Shown: positions 1-5,642 of the stretch, piece after piece
Position numbering within the stretch: position 1 is the stretch's first letter
How the letters are laid out: the number at the start of each line of letters is the position of its first letter
NCBI GenBank assembly: GCA_964470915.1
Contig: CAYYEM010000073.1
Coordinates: 1 to 5,642 of the forward strand
Direction: 5' to 3'
Length of the DNA: 5,642 nucleotides
Source of the DNA: CAYPXN01 sp964470915
GTDB taxonomy: Bacteria; UBA10199; JADFYH01
The notes under the pieces: model-generated
What the model was told of the DNA's origin: nothing
Database searches by the model: none
The model's input: the letters and a program-made list of their open reading frames with translations, nothing else
Position numbers and translations under genes: made by a program

Positions 1-1685
1 CGAACCCACCACACATTACTCAACCATTTTAGGTTGGCGAAAAAGTAGATCGCAAAGCAGGCCAGAAAAACAAAAGTAAGCACCACAGTACCAGGAGTTT
101 CAATGACTCCCACATGCCCTATAGAGCTTGTTGTGCTTGCTTTTGGCACAAACACCGTCTGCAATACTCCACTTTCTTCTTCACCCAAAAATACAGAGCT
201 TACTGCAACTAAGATATACATCATAAGACCGACAAACGCGATGCTAGCACCGATACCCACAATCCCAAGCATGAAGCTCGCCATGGGTCCTAAATCTACA
301 GGAACCACTGCACCACTAAAGTTCACATCCCAATGTCGACGAGGCACACCTGCAGAACCGGCAAAAGTCATTGCAACCGACATCACCGTAATTCCCAATC
401 CAAAGACATAAGGCTGCAACTTCGCCACACCTGGAAATCGAATCTTTTTACGAAAGATAAGTGGGATCACATAATAAGTTAGCCCCATGAATGCGAGCGT
501 TGTGCCTCCCACAACCGTGGTATGAAAATGTCCGGGAATACGCAAAGTGTTGTGAGCAATAATGTTGATTTGTTGCGTACCCAAAGTCACTCCTGTAATT
601 CCACCCATGAATCCAAATATGACGATACTAATGATAAGCGCTGAGAAACCTGGATTTCCCCATGGTCCTTGTCGAATCCATTCAAACAAACCTCGCACAT
701 AACCATTGCGACGTTGCGCCACCTCAAGTGAAGCTGGAACGGTAAACCCATGAATCATGGAAGCTAAAACAGCAAGATACATGGCGTAAGAGGTATTCCA
801 GATTTTCCAACCTGCTCTCACCCCTGGATCCACAAGTAAATGATGGGCGCTCGCAAGATTGATAAAAAGAATATAGAGAAGAAAAGCAGTTCGACAAACT
901 TTCTCATTAATAGGTTTAGCACCCACTGTAAGTGTCCCTAAAAAATACCATACTGCGACCATAGCACATACGTTGATTTGCTGAGATTGATGACCTAAGC
1001 CCCACCACATCAGTCGATACCATTCTGCATCAGGCTGACCAATCCATCCCATGCTCCATAATAAAGTGGGAACCAAGGCAATGGCACCATGCAGTAAAGT
1101 AGAAACTCCGATAATTGCTGCAGCTAAGGCTCCAAAAGTAATTAAAGGCATGCTACCTTCGTAAGTTTTTTCTCTCTTCGCTAAATATAAAGTGCAAAAG
1201 AAAACCAAAATATTAATTAAAGCACCCACCGCAACAAGAATAAGTCCCAAATAAAAAAGCGGATGTGCTTTTAAAGGAACATAAGAGGTCATCATCACAT
1301 CCCCTTGTCCCCTTAAAATCATCACATTGGTCATAATTGCGCCGCCCAACATCATAAAAAAAGCAGTCCAAGCAAGCTTGGGCAAAGCAAGACGTGTTTT
1401 CAACAAAACTGAACTCGCGAAAATAAGAATGGCCATCTCAAAAAATAATATCCAGAAAATGAGCATGTTGATCCCATGCAAGGTGACACCTCGGTAAAAC
1501 CATTCTGCTGAAAGCAAATGAATCGCTGGCCAACGGGTAAGGCCCAAGAGTAAGGCCATAATCCCCCCAACGAGTAAAAAAACAATCGCAAGCACTGCGT
1601 TTATTTTGATAAGATTTTCTGTAGTTTTATAAACCGTAAGACCTGTTGTTTCACAAATTCTTTTCTCTAAGACTTGATCCGCCAT
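1..1685 (-). CDS. Haem-copper oxidase subunit I, ba3-like (B family), active-site Tyr replaced by Gln; 3' end outside window
   Basis: The open frame runs from ATG at 1685-1683 off the left edge, giving 561 complete codons and no stop. The start is supported by AAAGGAG eight bases upstream. This is the catalytic membrane subunit of a haem-copper reductase, with about 13 hydrophobic helices. Visible ligands are H70 (LHGIN) and H388 for the low-spin haem, H386 (GHFHTT) for the active-site haem, and H232, H281 and H282 (SAHHLL) for CuB. These lie within two residues of the Thermus thermophilus ba3 positions as I remember them (72, 386, 384, 233, 282, 283). The shared segments DPGV, RGLFEWIR and HNT..IPGHFH also indicate the B family. 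The helix-VI motif is GHQSQQ instead of GHPxVY, so the cross-linked tyrosine is Q236. The ba3 Asp372 position is N374. By length, only a few C-terminal residues should be missing. Family membership is firm. The substrate (NO rather than O2) is inferred from the missing tyrosine. Confidence 0.95.
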   Translation of the reverse strand, partial: MADQVLEKRICETTGLTVYKTTENLIKINAVLAIVFLLVGGIMALLLGLTRWPAIHLLSAEWFYRGVTLHGINMLIFWILFFEMAILIFASSVLLKTRLALPKLAWTAFFMMLGGAIMTNVMILRGQGDVMMTSYVPLKAHPLFYLGLILVAVGALINILVFFCTLYLAKREKTYEGSMPLITFGALAAAIIGVSTLLHGAIALVPTLLWSMGWIGQPDAEWYRLMWWGLGHQSQQINVCAMVAVWYFLGTLTVGAKPINEKVCRTAFLLYILFINLASAHHLLVDPGVRAGWKIWNTSYAMYLAVLASMIHGFTVPASLEVAQRRNGYVRGLFEWIRQGPWGNPGFSALIISIVIFGFMGGITGVTLGTQQINIIAHNTLRIPGHFHTTVVGGTTLAFMGLTYYVIPLIFRKKIRFPGVAKLQPYVFGLGITVMSVAMTFAGSAGVPRRHWDVNFSGAVVPVDLGPMASFMLGIVGIGASIAFVGLMMYILVAVSSVFLGEEESGVLQTVFVPKASTTSSIGHVGVIETPGTVVLTFVFLACFAIYFFANLKWLSNVWWV

Positions 1686-1715
1686 ATTCTCTCCTTTGTA
1701 AGGATTGATGAAACT

Positions 1716-2243
1716 TTAATTTTCAACAATAATTCTTCCTGTCATCATGTGATGACCAATGCCGCAAAATTCATTGCAAACCACCGCGTACTCACCTGCT
1801 TCGGTTGGCGTAAGAGTGAGCACATGATCGTAACCCGGCACAATTTGGAAATTCATATTCATGGGTTGCAAACTAAAACCATGCTGTAAATCGGGAGATG
1901 AAATATGCACTCGATATGTTTCTCCCTTTTTCATTTTTAAAATGGGATAGAAACGCCACATTTGTGCAAGCAAATAGACATCTGTATTGGGAGTAGTTTG
2001 AACAATTGGAATCCCATTCAACTCACCCACCTTATTTTTCTCAGACCAATCAAACACCTTCGTCATAAATTGTTGGGGACTGACTTTATAAGCTTCCCCA
2101 GTACTGTTTTGTTTTCCAAAAATATGCTGAAGAGGCATGACAATAAAAAGTACCAAGCACCAAATAATTGAAAAACCAATCCAAGTGCGCTCTGCTTTAT
2201 CGATGGGTTGCCACCAGTATTTTTCAGGGGGTTGAAAACTCAT
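1716..2243 (-). CDS. Haem-copper oxidase subunit II with intact CuA site (ba3-like)
   Basis: This 175-residue protein has one N-terminal membrane helix (about residues 21-42) and a periplasmic or extracytoplasmic cupredoxin domain. It should accept electrons from a c-type cytochrome or small copper protein at CuA and pass them to subunit I. All CuA ligands are visible: H121 in DLQHGF, then C156, E158, C160, H164 and M167 in the C-x3-C-x3-H-x2-M arrangement. The 35-residue spacing from H121 to C156 equals that of T. thermophilus ba3 subunit II. E18, just before the helix, aligns with the ba3 Glu15 that forms the K-channel entrance. A soluble segment (about 43-85) looks somewhat longer than in ba3. 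No lipobox or cleavable signal peptide is evident. The start has GGAG six bases upstream (AAGGAGTGAACT-ATG). It lies 14 bp after the small subunit gene and 30 bp before subunit I. Confidence 0.95.
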   Translation of the reverse strand: MSFQPPEKYWWQPIDKAERTWIGFSIIWCLVLFIVMPLQHIFGKQNSTGEAYKVSPQQFMTKVFDWSEKNKVGELNGIPIVQTTPNTDVYLLAQMWRFYPILKMKKGETYRVHISSPDLQHGFSLQPMNMNFQIVPGYDHVLTLTPTEAGEYAVVCNEFCGIGHHMMTGRIIVEN

Positions 2244-2257
2244 AGTTCACTCCTTCA

Positions 2258-2428
2258 TTAAGGCAGGTTAGAAAGAGGAGTTTTTGCTAATTCGAAGACT
2301 CCCCATATTGTGTAAGATGAAAAAACAACCAACAGAGAAATCAACAACAGAATTAGAGGACTATCGAGTAGTTTTCTGATGATTGAGTTCTCATGCTCTT
2401 TCTTGACATTCTCCAATGTAGGTTCCAT
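2258..2428 (-). CDS. Small one-helix protein, probable oxidase subunit IIa-like
   Basis: This 56-residue open frame starts at ATG 2428-2426, behind a near-perfect AAGGAGGTG (2442-2434) at ideal spacing, and stops with TAA at 2260-2258. It begins MEPTLENVKKEHENS, a charged, probably cytoplasmic, 23-residue head. One hydrophobic helix follows (about residues 25-46, PLILLLISLLVVFSS then YTIWGVF), then a short tail. It lies directly upstream of subunit II, which matches the gene order of ba3 oxidases, where a tiny subunit IIa gene precedes subunits II and I. The WGVF segment at the end of the helix recalls the WLGVYAVFF region of Thermus subunit IIa, although this protein is longer. Function rests mainly on position, size and topology: it is probably an accessory subunit that packs against subunits I and II. 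It was too short for routine ORF calling. Confidence 0.8.
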   Translation of the reverse strand: MEPTLENVKKEHENSIIRKLLDSPLILLLISLLVVFSSYTIWGVFELAKTPLSNLP

Positions 2429-2433
2429 TCACG

Positions 2434-2442
2434 CACCTCCTT
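2434..2442 (-). promoter_or_regulatory. Strong Shine-Dalgarno for the subunit IIa-like gene
   Basis: On the minus strand this reads AAGGAGGTG, essentially a full anti-16S match, and ends five bases before the ATG at 2428. It lies in the 21-bp gap after the hemerythrin-like gene. It is the strongest ribosome binding site in the operon and supports the 56-residue frame as a real gene. Confidence 0.85.
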
Positions 2443-2449
2443 TAATCGA

Positions 2450-3001
2450 TTAAGATGCCAGCAACGCTTCAAAATTTTGACGAAACTTCTTTTCCAAATG
2501 ACAATTTTTCTCTTCAGAAACCCATTGATTCATTTGATTCAAAAGTTTCTTTTTCTCACTGATCGACAAAAGTTTTTCTGCCATTAAAAACAAAATTTGA
2601 TTTTCTTTAGTAATATGCTGGCGCAAAAGATAAATATATTCGCTCGCATTTTCGATCATCTTGAGTCTGGCTGATTTTTCACCTGCCTGACATTGTTCTA
2701 GGGCCAAAGCAATATTTCGAATGTACTCACGACCCTGCTCATGCTCACTTAACATACAGGCAATAGGACCATCCTCCGAAGGCAAACCCGCCTGCACTAA
2801 AGCGGGGAACAGCAACTCTTCTTCTTTATGATGATGCAAGCCATCTGAAAACTCTCGGGCAAACTGAATAAAATATTCCCAATGAGCAAACTGAATTTCT
2901 TCACCCTTGGCTATTTTTTGAGTACTTCTCTCCATGACATCAAGCACCTGAAGAATTAACTCATGATCTTCCATCAGTTGCTGGGTAGGGCTTAAAAACA
3001 T
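2450..3001 (-). CDS. Hemerythrin/HHE cation-binding domain protein
   Basis: This 183-residue soluble, mostly helical protein has the signature of the hemerythrin-like four-helix bundle, which binds a non-haem di-iron centre. Candidate ligands are H13 (MEDHELI, helix 1), H57 or H58 with E61 or E62 (LHHHKEEELLFP, helix 2), H87 (LSEHEQGRE, helix 3), and H129 with E133 (LRQHITKENQILF, helix 4). The two HxxxE pairs resemble the YtfE/Ric-type arrangement rather than the HxxxxD of classical O2-carrying hemerythrins. A charged C-terminal extension (about 145-183) follows the domain. The start ATG has AAGGA seven bases upstream. It is the first gene of a four-gene operon with the haem-copper complex, 21 bp before the next gene. 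Members of this family bind O2 or NO or act in NO/oxidative iron-centre stress. A role in NO handling or di-iron sensing beside the reductase is inference. Confidence 0.9.
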   Translation of the reverse strand: MFLSPTQQLMEDHELILQVLDVMERSTQKIAKGEEIQFAHWEYFIQFAREFSDGLHHHKEEELLFPALVQAGLPSEDGPIACMLSEHEQGREYIRNIALALEQCQAGEKSARLKMIENASEYIYLLRQHITKENQILFLMAEKLLSISEKKKLLNQMNQWVSEEKNCHLEKKFRQNFEALLAS

Positions 3002-3064
3002 GTGAATATCCTTATCATTTTATTTGTAATCATTAGAAACTTTTTTTATCCATGAACCCTATTT

Positions 3065-3094
3065 AAAAAACTTTCTTTGCGCTAACGCAAAAAG
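3065..3094 (-). terminator. Probable Rho-independent terminator after the permease gene
   Basis: On the minus strand, CTTTTTGCG-TTAG-CGCAAAGAAAG (3094-3071) folds into a hairpin. It has six contiguous pairs at the loop end (TTTGCG/CGCAAA), extended by three more past a two-base bulge, and is followed at once by six T (3070-3065). It begins 11 bp after the stop codon of the TauE-like gene and about 65 bp before the hemerythrin-like gene. This is where one transcript would be expected to end and another to begin. The stem is AT-containing and short, so strength is moderate. Confidence 0.65.
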
Positions 3095-3105
3095 TGAATT
3101 CTCAA

Positions 3106-3861
3106 TTAACTCCAAAGCCCCCAAAGAACTCTCAGGCTGGTAAACAAAAGAATCCCCGCAGAAACTCTTTGAAGCGTAAATTTTGAAATCTGGAAGGCGC
3201 CCCAGCGGGCGCCAATTTGCGAGCCCACGAAAACAGCCACCAAAAGAGGTAGTAATAAGGGTAAAGATTCAAAAGAAGCCCCCTTGGAAAGCTGGCCCAA
3301 CAAACCTGACACCGAATTCACTAGAATAAAAAGGCTCGCCGCCGCTGCTGCCTGTTTGGAATTCGCCCAGCACAACAAGAGAAGTAAGGGGCTTAAAAAA
3401 ATTCCCCCCCCGATTCCGATCAATCCCGACAGAAAACCCATCAAGGCCCCCACTGGCAATCCCAGTGTCCAAGCTTCTTTCCAAGATACTTCTTGAACCT
3501 GTTTTGTCTGGTCCCTGAAAAAAAGTCGAAAAGCAGCACAGGTCAGAGAAAAAGCCAGCAGCATAGAAAATTCTTTCTTGCTGATACTCAAGCTTCCGCC
3601 CAGATAGGCAAAAGGAATGGAAGTAATCAAAAAAGGAAGCACATTTTTTAAACGAAAATGCCCGGCCCGATAAAAATGCCAAAGGCCTCCACTCACTACC
3701 AAAATATTGCAACTCAGCGCAAAGATCGGAATACGGGTGTAAGAAAAACCAAAGAGGGCTAGCAAAGCTAGATAGGTCGTTCCTCCACCCAGGCCTGCAG
3801 AAGAATAAAGGATGGCGGTCAGAAAAAAGAGTGGGATCAAAATGTAGATGGAAGTTTCCAT
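3106..3861 (-). CDS. TauE/SafE-family membrane permease (sulfite exporter-like)
   Basis: This 251-residue integral membrane protein has about eight hydrophobic segments. It shows the internal duplication typical of the TauE/SafE family: a glycine motif SAGLGGG near residues 21-27 is repeated as GLIGIGGG at 146-153, each inside a re-entrant or helical segment. A polar linker (about 116-130) separates the halves. Length matches the usual 240-270 residues. Family members export or import sulfite, sulfonates or other organic anions across the cytoplasmic membrane. The actual substrate cannot be read from this sequence. ATG at 3861 lies only 3 bp after the MoaC-MoaB stop, and its GGAGGA site lies within the last codons of that gene, so translation is probably coupled. 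Co-transcription with molybdenum-cofactor genes suggests, but does not show, a link to a molybdoenzyme acting on sulfur or to an oxyanion. Confidence 0.88.
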   Translation of the reverse strand: METSIYILIPLFFLTAILYSSAGLGGGTTYLALLALFGFSYTRIPIFALSCNILVVSGGLWHFYRAGHFRLKNVLPFLITSIPFAYLGGSLSISKKEFSMLLAFSLTCAAFRLFFRDQTKQVQEVSWKEAWTLGLPVGALMGFLSGLIGIGGGIFLSPLLLLLCWANSKQAAAAASLFILVNSVSGLLGQLSKGASFESLPLLLPLLVAVFVGSQIGARWGAFQISKFTLQRVSAGILLFTSLRVLWGLWS

Positions 3862-3864
3862 TTC

Positions 3865-4770
3865 TTAATGTCCTCCTCCCCGGATCATCGGATACAGATG
3901 CAGAACATTTGGAAAAATCGCCGCGAGGCTTTCTTCGACTCCCCGTGAAGATCCCGGCAGGGTCACAATCAAAGTGTTTCCTTTCAAACCCACCACACCT
4001 CGTGAAAGCATGGCATAGGGCGTACGCCGTTGACCGTAAACACGCATGGCTTCAGCAATACCTGGAATCTCCCGATCGAGAATTGCTTTCACTGCTTCGA
4101 CAGTAATATCTCGCGGCCCCAAACCCGTTCCACCCGTTGTGAGAATCAGTTGAATGCCCTGCTCACACCAGGCACTGATCTTTTCTTGGATCAATCTTGT
4201 TTCGTCCGGCACAATTTCATAATGTAAAACTTCCACCGGAAATTTTTTCATTTTTTCTAAAATGAGTTTGCCCGACTTATCCGATTTTTTTCCGGAAGCG
4301 ACCGTATCCGATGAAACCAGCACCGCCGCTGAATAATCTCTTGCTGTCTTTTCTTGAAAATCACTTTTTCCTCCCTGCTTTTCGAGAAGTTTGGTTTCAC
4401 CGATCCATACTTCTTTATCAATGCCTTTGAGCATGTCGTAAACATTGAGCGCAGCGATGGCAGCTCCGGTTAAAGCTTCCATCTCAACCCCGGTTCTGCC
4501 GATGGCTTTCACTTCCACACGAATGATCATTTCGTTTTCTTTCGTTTCAAACTCCACCTTCACGGAATCAATCGCCAAAGGATGACAATAAGGAATTAAA
4601 TCCGGTGTCTTTTTTACGGCCAGCACCGCTGCAGCACGCGCTACCGGCAAAACTTCACCCTTCGGGGTTTCACCGCGGAGGGCTTTTTGCAGCGTTTCAC
4701 TTTTTGCCAATACTTTGGTTTCAGCAATCGCGGTACGCAAAGTTTCAATTTTAGATGAAATATCGATCAT
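3865..4770 (-). CDS. Bifunctional molybdenum cofactor protein, MoaC-MoaB/MogA fusion
   Basis: This 301-residue cytoplasmic protein has two domains. Residues 1-138 are MoaC (cyclic pyranopterin monophosphate synthase), which acts just after MoaA. Visible features are K37 in PKGEV, the CHPL motif with H63, GVEMEALT (94-101), D112 and K115 in YDMLKG, and the closing GGKSDF (133-138). Residues about 145-301 are a MoaB/MogA fold for molybdopterin adenylylation. It contains SSDT (153-156), D189 in VPDE, TTGGTG (211-216) with D221 in PRDIT, and LPGSSRGV (271-278). Both active-site sets look complete. The linker is only a few residues, so this is a true fusion with no frameshift. The start is supported by AAAAGGAG eight bases upstream. 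The N-terminus begins right at the conserved IDIS segment and lacks the short leader of the E. coli protein. It lies downstream of moaA and 3 bp before the TauE-like gene. Such fusions are known in several bacterial groups. Confidence 0.95.
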   Translation of the reverse strand: MIDISSKIETLRTAIAETKVLAKSETLQKALRGETPKGEVLPVARAAAVLAVKKTPDLIPYCHPLAIDSVKVEFETKENEMIIRVEVKAIGRTGVEMEALTGAAIAALNVYDMLKGIDKEVWIGETKLLEKQGGKSDFQEKTARDYSAAVLVSSDTVASGKKSDKSGKLILEKMKKFPVEVLHYEIVPDETRLIQEKISAWCEQGIQLILTTGGTGLGPRDITVEAVKAILDREIPGIAEAMRVYGQRRTPYAMLSRGVVGLKGNTLIVTLPGSSRGVEESLAAIFPNVLHLYPMIRGGGH

Positions 4771-4798
4771 AGTTTTTTCTCCTTTTCCCGCTTCTTTT

Positions 4799-4817
4799 CC
4801 CCCTTTGGAAAAGGGGG
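4799..4817. repeat. Hairpin in left arm of the palindromic element
   Basis: A perfect 8-bp stem (CCCCCTTT paired with AAAGGGGG) closes a three-base loop GGA. A second GGGGG block at 4823-4827 can compete for the same C-run. The hairpin begins about 28 bp upstream of the moaC-moaB start codon, so it sits in that gene's 5' leader. Confidence 0.8.
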
Positions 4818-4884
4818 ATTCAGGGGGATTTCCTAATAGACATCCTTATTAAAAGGTATTTCTCTATCATAAAATCCCTCCTAC

Positions 4885-4905
4885 CCTCCCTTTTTCAAAG
4901 GGAGG
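4885..4905. repeat. Hairpin in right arm of the palindromic element
   Basis: A perfect 9-bp stem (CCTCCCTTT paired with AAAGGGAGG) closes a three-base TTC loop (plus strand). It begins 11 bp after the moaA stop codon. It is not followed directly by a T-run on the transcribed strand, so it is not a classical terminator. It could still protect the moaA 3' end or cause partial termination. Confidence 0.8.
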
Positions 4906-4916
4906 AACTAGTTGAA

Positions 4917-5642
4917 TTATCCTCCAATGCCATACATGCAGGGAGTTCGGTCTTCCTCCCCTTGTTGAAAACCTTCATGTCCATCCACCTTGTAAAAAAG
5001 TCGTTTCCGAATGCAACGCGAAATTTCTTCATCACTCAAAGAGGGGTCTCGCAAATAATCCCTCAAAGAAAGATCTCCATCGTAAGCTAAACATGCTTGC
5101 AAACGTCCATCGCTAGAAATTCGAATCCGATTACAAGTATCGCAGAAAGGCTGACTCATGGGAGTGATGAATCCGATATCAGTTTTGAGTTCTGGCAAAT
5201 GATGGTAGACAGCAGGCCCTCGTCCCCATTTGGAAAGAGAGGGGAATATTTCAAACTGATTTTTAAGTTTTTCGAACACCGCTTGCACGGATACAAATTG
5301 ACTTTCTCTGGAGCGGGCTTCTCCAATGGGCATGAGCTCGATCACTCTGAGAATCATGCCTCTCGAAGCAGCAAAGCGAAGCATGTCCGGAACTTCTTCT
5401 TCGTTGACACCCTTCTGCAACACCATATTGAGTTTCAAATTTGAAAAACCCGCCGCCTGGGCTGCCTCGATACCCTCAAACACCTGCTCAATTTTTCCCC
5501 AGCGAGTAATCTGCAAAAATTTTTCGGGTGAGAGGCTATCTAAGTGAATGTTGATGCGAGAAAGTCCGGCACTTTTCAAATCTTTGGCCTGATCTTTCAA
5601 TAAGAGCCCATTGGTGGTGAGCATGACCTCTTCAATACCTGG
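4917..5642 (-). CDS. moaA: GTP 3',8-cyclase MoaA, C-terminal part (5' end outside window)
   Basis: The last 241 residues of a radical-SAM enzyme are present. The frame is open to the right edge (PGIEEV before the first in-window methionine), so the true start and the N-terminal CxxxCxxC cluster lie outside. MoaA converts GTP to 3',8-cyclo-7,8-dihydro-GTP, the first step of molybdenum-cofactor synthesis. Visible marks are LTTNG at the start, RINIHLDSL of the barrel core, and MPIGEAR. The second [4Fe-4S] site that binds GTP is present as PFCDTCNRIR followed by a third Cys in QACL, with exact C-x2-C-x13-C spacing. The C-terminal Gly-Gly (MYGIGG), conserved in MoaA, is also present. The usual length is about 330 residues, so roughly 90 are missing. 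It lies upstream of the MoaC-MoaB fusion on the same strand, separated by the palindromic element. Confidence 0.96.
   Translation of the reverse strand, partial: PGIEEVMLTTNGLLLKDQAKDLKSAGLSRINIHLDSLSPEKFLQITRWGKIEQVFEGIEAAQAAGFSNLKLNMVLQKGVNEEEVPDMLRFAASRGMILRVIELMPIGEARSRESQFVSVQAVFEKLKNQFEIFPSLSKWGRGPAVYHHLPELKTDIGFITPMSQPFCDTCNRIRISSDGRLQACLAYDGDLSLRDYLRDPSLSDEEISRCIRKRLFYKVDGHEGFQQGEEDRTPCMYGIGG

Larger units (their letters stand above)
4791..4911. repeat. Two-armed nested palindromic element (MITE/REPIN-like)
   Basis: Two arms of about 41 bp (4791-4831 and 4871-4911) are imperfect inverted copies of each other around a 39-bp AT-rich centre. Read outside to inside, both arms follow the same pattern: a C-rich block with TTT, a short loop, AAA with a G-rich block, a short spacer, a second G-rich block, then ATTT. 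Each arm is itself a perfect hairpin. The centre contains a small CCTT/AAGG palindrome. The layout of two inverted short palindromes flanking a spacer is that of a REPIN or a small non-autonomous transposable element. No clear target-site duplication is visible and no transposase is encoded. It almost fills the gap between moaA and moaC-moaB. It may add RNA structure within that transcript. Confidence 0.8.

Noticed and set aside
103..411. Plus-strand open frame of 102 codons, and other plus-strand frames across 1674-2171, 3284-4227 and 5097-5547
   Set aside because: They lie opposite well-supported minus-strand genes, lack recognisable domains and have no convincing ribosome binding sites. 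They are antisense shadows.
1..1685. Subunit I as a decayed pseudogene because of the missing tyrosine
   Set aside because: The frame is open for 561 codons with all six metal-ligand histidines, conserved B-family motifs and a good ribosome site, so the substitution looks selected rather than decayed.
3002..3064. Promoter or FNR/NO-regulator box upstream of the hemerythrin-led operon
   Set aside because: A promoter is expected in this AT-rich leader, but I find no convincing -35/-10 pair and no clear TTGAT-N4-ATCAA palindrome, so I do not annotate one.
3269..3712. 147-codon minus-strand frame inside the TauE-like gene
   Set aside because: It is in another frame of a clear membrane permease, with no family resemblance and no own ribosome site.
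4832..4870. Tiny frame (MIEKYLLIRMSI...) starting in the centre of the palindromic element
   Set aside because: It is only 16 codons, has no ribosome binding site and runs into the repeat arm. It is very likely chance.
4885..4905. Right-arm hairpin as a Rho-independent terminator for moaA
   Set aside because: The hairpin is followed by GGTAGGAGGG rather than a T-run on the transcribed strand, and an equal hairpin exists in the other arm. It is better explained as part of the repeat.

Overview
The window carries six protein-coding regions, all on the minus strand, with very short gaps inside two gene blocks. It reads as a bacterial chromosome of moderate to slightly AT-rich composition. The genes use strong GGAGG-type ribosome binding sites. 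The gene set (an haem-copper respiratory complex with a CuA subunit, a hemerythrin-like protein, and molybdenum-cofactor genes) fits a respiring, probably Gram-negative, environmental bacterium. I cannot name a phylum with confidence.

Read in the direction of transcription (right to left), block 1 is molybdenum-cofactor synthesis. It starts with the C-terminal 241 residues of MoaA (5642-4917, beginning outside the window). A 146-bp gap follows, nearly filled by a two-armed nested palindrome (about 4791-4911). Next come a fused MoaC-MoaB/MogA protein (4770-3865) and, 3 bp later, a TauE/SafE-family membrane permease (3861-3106). A hairpin followed by a T-run (3094-3065) probably ends this block.

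Block 2 is a compact respiratory operon. It encodes a hemerythrin/HHE-type di-iron protein (3001-2450), a 56-residue one-helix protein resembling oxidase subunit IIa (2428-2258), a CuA-bearing subunit II (2243-1716), and a haem-copper oxidase subunit I (1685 to beyond position 1). Gaps are 21, 14 and 30 bp. The order IIa-II-I is that of ba3-type (B-family) oxidases, and subunit I aligns with ba3 subunit I almost position for position.

The main point of interest is subunit I. All six metal-binding histidines are present (H70, H232, H281, H282, H386, H388). However, the tyrosine four residues after the first CuB histidine, which is cross-linked to that histidine in ordinary O2 reductases, is glutamine here (Q236). 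No tyrosine sits at the alternative helix-VII position used by cbb3 oxidases. Loss of this tyrosine is typical of nitric-oxide-reducing members of the superfamily, and a hemerythrin-type protein related to NO-stress di-iron proteins is encoded first in the same operon. My inference is a CuA-containing, B-family-derived NO reductase (or another non-O2 reductase) rather than a standard cytochrome c oxidase. That function is not proven by the sequence.
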